Origin: Acidobacteriota bacterium
GTDB lineage: Bacteria > Acidobacteriota > UBA890
Length of the DNA stretch: 17,387 bases
Assembly: GCA_030609765.1 (NCBI GenBank)
Contig: JAUWTE010000008.1
Span: forward strand, 1 to 17,387
Direction of reading: 5' to 3'
Shown here piece after piece: positions 12,547 through 17,387 of this stretch. The number at the start of each line of letters is the position of its first letter. Position 1 is the first letter of the stretch. The notes under the pieces are model-generated. The model saw nothing but the letters and a program-made list of their open reading frames with translations, did not search any database and was not told where the DNA came from. The position numbers and the translations under genes were made by a program.

Positions 12547-15121
12547 ACTCGAAGGTTGATTTTTCCTCGCCGAATTCCGGCTTCGGGTCGAAATTGTAGG
12601 CCCAGAAGAAGCGGAATGGAACGTTGAACATCGGCATGAACACCCGAAACTCCACCCCCGCGGTCTTGCGCAGCTCCGTGAGGTTCAGGCCGGCGTCCGG
12701 TGCCCATGCTTGCCCGGCATCATGGAAAATGGCCAGGCGGATCGGTGAGGCGATCTGAAAGATGTATTCCAGGTTGTACTGCAGGGCGCGATCACCGCCC
12801 AGAATGTTGCCGAACTGGTCGACCGGTCCGACCGATCGCAGCCGCGTGCCACGAATCGAGTTGCTGCCACCCAGGAAGAAGCGCTCGAAGATGGGCAGAA
12901 CCTCCAGATCCGCGTACGTCCCGGCGAGCCGCATCTCGACGTTGACGGCGAAGATCTGGCTGATGCTCGCGCCCACACCGCGACCCCTGACCACGGTGGG
13001 TATGTACCAGGTGACCGTCCCGGTGGCCTTCCAGTAGTCGAGCGTGCCGCCGAGCGGCCCGCCGGCAAGCTCGAACGAGCCCAGCAGCCGGCGCCCACGG
13101 CTGGCATTGAATGGATTGTTGATCGTGTTGCTGATGATGTAGGGCCGAACGCTACTGGTCTTGAACGTACCTTGCCCGAAATAGAACGGGTTGATCTGTG
13201 AGATCGGCCGGCCGAAGCCCAGCGATGGGGACACATCACCGACGCTGATGAACTCGTAGTTGTACTCGAAGAACGCGGTCGTCATCTCGGCTCTGCCAAG
13301 CGCCTTGCCGATGCGAGTCGAGATGCCCGTTCCCTTCCTCTGGAAGTCGAAGTAATCAAGATCGTCCTTGAAGAGGTCAAAGCCGAAACGCAGCGGCCGG
13401 TTGAACAGGAACGGCTGCATGAACGAGATGCGAGCGTTCGTGCGACGCCCACCAAACTGGCCCGAAAGCGACACCGTCTGACCGCGACCGAAGAGGTTCC
13501 GCGTGGTGTAGCCGAGGTTGATAAAAGCCCCATCGAGGGCTGACACACCGCCACCGAAGCTGATCTGGTTGCGGCCGACCTCGCTCAGCTTGAGCTTCAC
13601 GTCGACTTCGCCCCTACCCGGCTCGGCATCCGGATCACGTTCAATGGCCTGCGGGTCGCGATTCTCCAGGTCGAAGACCTTCACCTCGCCCGTGGTCGGA
13701 TCGACGATCGAAAGCTCCGGCTCGACGTTATCGAAGTAGCCGAGCTGATAGATCTTGTACAGGCTTGCCTGGAAAGCGCCCTGGCTCCACCGATCCGTCT
13801 CATTCATCAACAGGTTCCGACGAATGACGTAGTCACGGGTGTTGGTGTGGCCTTCGAAATCGACTCGTCGGACGTAGTAGAGGTCGTTCTCCCAGATCCT
13901 GTAGGTCAGGTTGGCAATCCCGGTGTCGGGATCCTGGCTCGGCGCCGGCACCACCAGGACCTGCAGATAGCCCTGGTTCATGTAGATCGACTCCATGGCC
14001 TTCTGCGCCTCGAGTACCATCGTGACATCGAAGACCTCGCCCGTCTCCAGCGGAATCAGAGACGCCAGCGCCTCGTCGGGGAACGCATTGTTGCCGTCGA
14101 AGAGAACCTCGCCCACCGTGTACTGAATCCCCTCACTCACGGGAATGGTCACGAACAGCCGCTTCTCATCGTCGAAGAACATCCCCTGATCGATGTCGTA
14201 GACCGAGATCTCCGGCTGGCCCCAGTTGAAATCCAGGTAGCCTTTGGCGAAATAGGACTGACGTAGGGCATACATGTCGCCCTCGAAACCGGCCCAGGAG
14301 AAGCGGTCGTTCTTGGTCAGCATGGAACCGAGCCAATGCTCACCCGTACGCTTCACCTGCCAGCGCAGCTCCCGCTGCGTAAAGACGGTGGCTCCCTCGA
14401 AATGCACTTGTTCAATCGGCACCTGGTCGCCCTCGAGGACGTTGAAGACGGCATCGACGCCAGCCCCCTCTAGGGAGTCCTCGAGCACCATGGCGACCTG
14501 GACGTACTGGAAGCCCTCCTCGCCCTGCAGCATCGCCGTCAGGGCTTCCTCGGCGCGGCGCAGGGTCTGTCTGTCCAGGGGCTCATCGAGCGTGATGGGC
14601 ATCTCCATGAGCTCCATGCGCTCGATCAGGTCCTCCGGCGAGACACTCTCGCTACCTTCGATGCGGATCTGGCGTAATTGTGGCCTCTCAATAACGGTGA
14701 TCTCGATGACCACCCCCGTGCCACCCGGGCGCCACCGCATGACAATGTCGTCGAAGAAGTTGCTGTTCAGCAACGAGCGATAGTCGCGGCGCACCGTATC
14801 CCAGTCGAACTCGGCTCCGACGCGCGACTCCAGGAAGAAGAGCACGGTGGCGTCCTCGATGCCGGCGTTGCCGTCGACGAGGATGGCCTCGACGATCTCG
14901 CCTTGTGGAGGCTCTGCTTGCTGAATGAGCTGCTGCTCGAGCTCCTGCAGCATGGCACCCGCGGCGAGGCCCCAGCCGGCGGGGTTGATCGTCGACAGGG
15001 GCTCTGCCGACGCCAGCGCGGCGGATGGCAGCAGCACCGCCATGATGGTCAAGCAGACCATGGCCAAGTTGCCGTGGCAGCGGTCTTCCGGGGTACGGCC
15101 AATCAGGTGGATTCGATTCAT
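12524..15121 (-). CDS. bamA: Outer membrane protein assembly factor BamA
   Basis: Central channel of the BAM complex that folds beta-barrel proteins into the outer membrane. The 865 residues start with a signal peptide (hydrophobic 21-36, likely cleavage near ALASA at 35-39). A linker with EQQLIQQ and five POTRA domains follow (about 75-147, 149-232, 235-330, 333-411, 415-515), then a 16-strand barrel (about 518-865). The loop-6 signature SIRGTR is at 755-760, preceded by FFLGGSN, and the protein ends in Phe as barrel substrates do. POTRA5 carries an acidic, polar insertion at about 472-503. The ATG at 15121 is assumed; Met21 (15061) would give a shorter signal peptide. The start lies 47 bases after clpC, while lpxD begins before its end. 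Confidence 0.95.
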   Translation of the reverse strand: MNRIHLIGRTPEDRCHGNLAMVCLTIMAVLLPSAALASAEPLSTINPAGWGLAAGAMLQELEQQLIQQAEPPQGEIVEAILVDGNAGIEDATVLFFLESRVGAEFDWDTVRRDYRSLLNSNFFDDIVMRWRPGGTGVVIEITVIERPQLRQIRIEGSESVSPEDLIERMELMEMPITLDEPLDRQTLRRAEEALTAMLQGEEGFQYVQVAMVLEDSLEGAGVDAVFNVLEGDQVPIEQVHFEGATVFTQRELRWQVKRTGEHWLGSMLTKNDRFSWAGFEGDMYALRQSYFAKGYLDFNWGQPEISVYDIDQGMFFDDEKRLFVTIPVSEGIQYTVGEVLFDGNNAFPDEALASLIPLETGEVFDVTMVLEAQKAMESIYMNQGYLQVLVVPAPSQDPDTGIANLTYRIWENDLYYVRRVDFEGHTNTRDYVIRRNLLMNETDRWSQGAFQASLYKIYQLGYFDNVEPELSIVDPTTGEVKVFDLENRDPQAIERDPDAEPGRGEVDVKLKLSEVGRNQISFGGGVSALDGAFINLGYTTRNLFGRGQTVSLSGQFGGRRTNARISFMQPFLFNRPLRFGFDLFKDDLDYFDFQRKGTGISTRIGKALGRAEMTTAFFEYNYEFISVGDVSPSLGFGRPISQINPFYFGQGTFKTSSVRPYIISNTINNPFNASRGRRLLGSFELAGGPLGGTLDYWKATGTVTWYIPTVVRGRGVGASISQIFAVNVEMRLAGTYADLEVLPIFERFFLGGSNSIRGTRLRSVGPVDQFGNILGGDRALQYNLEYIFQIASPIRLAIFHDAGQAWAPDAGLNLTELRKTAGVEFRVFMPMFNVPFRFFWAYNFDPKPEFGEEKSTFEFAIGSTF

Positions 15122-15168
15122 TTCAGTTTCGCGCGGGGGATCGTCGGGGAGATCCTGTATCTAGAACT
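15122..15168 (-). other. Short clpC-bamA spacer
   Basis: The 47 bases between the clpC stop and the bamA ATG show no strong Shine-Dalgarno match and no clear hairpin. A GC-rich segment, complement of 15131-15149, precedes the start. The bamA operon may be read through from clpC or have its own promoter inside clpC; the sequence does not decide. Confidence 0.35.

Positions 15169-17387
<2,219 letters not shown>

Overview
The window comes from a high-GC Gram-negative (diderm) bacterium. It carries BamA, four lipid A or fatty-acid genes (lpxD, fabZ, lpxA, lpxI) and an outer-membrane-type lipoprotein. Alongside these are genes typical of other lineages: ClpC with a UVR motif, a PmtA-like phospholipid methyltransferase, a Mut7-C RNase and LpxI instead of LpxH. 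That mix fits an Acidobacteriota-like or former-deltaproteobacterial genome. The sequence alone does not settle the phylum. I saw no rRNA, tRNA, CRISPR array, insertion sequence or phage gene.

Layout: all genes except lexA lie on the minus strand. (1) Positions 17387 to 7905 read clpC (5' end outside the window), bamA, lpxD, fabZ, lpxA, lpxI, a Gfo/Idh/MocA oxidoreductase and a lipoprotein. From bamA onward the genes overlap or sit within 20 bases, so this looks like one envelope-biogenesis operon. It makes the outer-membrane assembly channel and the early lipid A precursors. (2) A non-coding gap of 263 bases at 7642-7904 contains a GC-rich hairpin and a long-range inverted repeat. (3) Positions 7641 to 2046 read a GCS2-type carboxylate-amine ligase, a Mut7-C/PCMT fusion, an RNase Z-like metallohydrolase, a PmtA-like methyltransferase, a polytopic membrane protein and a GalU-like nucleotidyltransferase, again tightly packed. 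(4) lexA runs on the plus strand at 1453-2061 and its stop overlaps the stop of the GalU-like gene. (5) Divergent from lexA are ruvX (yqgF) and mltG, which overlap by ATGA; mltG leaves the window at base 1.

The most unusual items are: the single-frame fusion of a cytoplasmic RNase domain to an isoaspartyl methyltransferase across a signal-like hydrophobic segment; an unrecognised membrane protein whose two halves are a clear internal duplication; an oxidoreductase in the lipid A operon that could be GnnA-like; a lipoprotein with a BamC-like pattern at the end of the bamA/lpx operon; and two CACC-NN-GGTG palindromes in front of lexA. None is proven to be a new system. They are the points worth testing.
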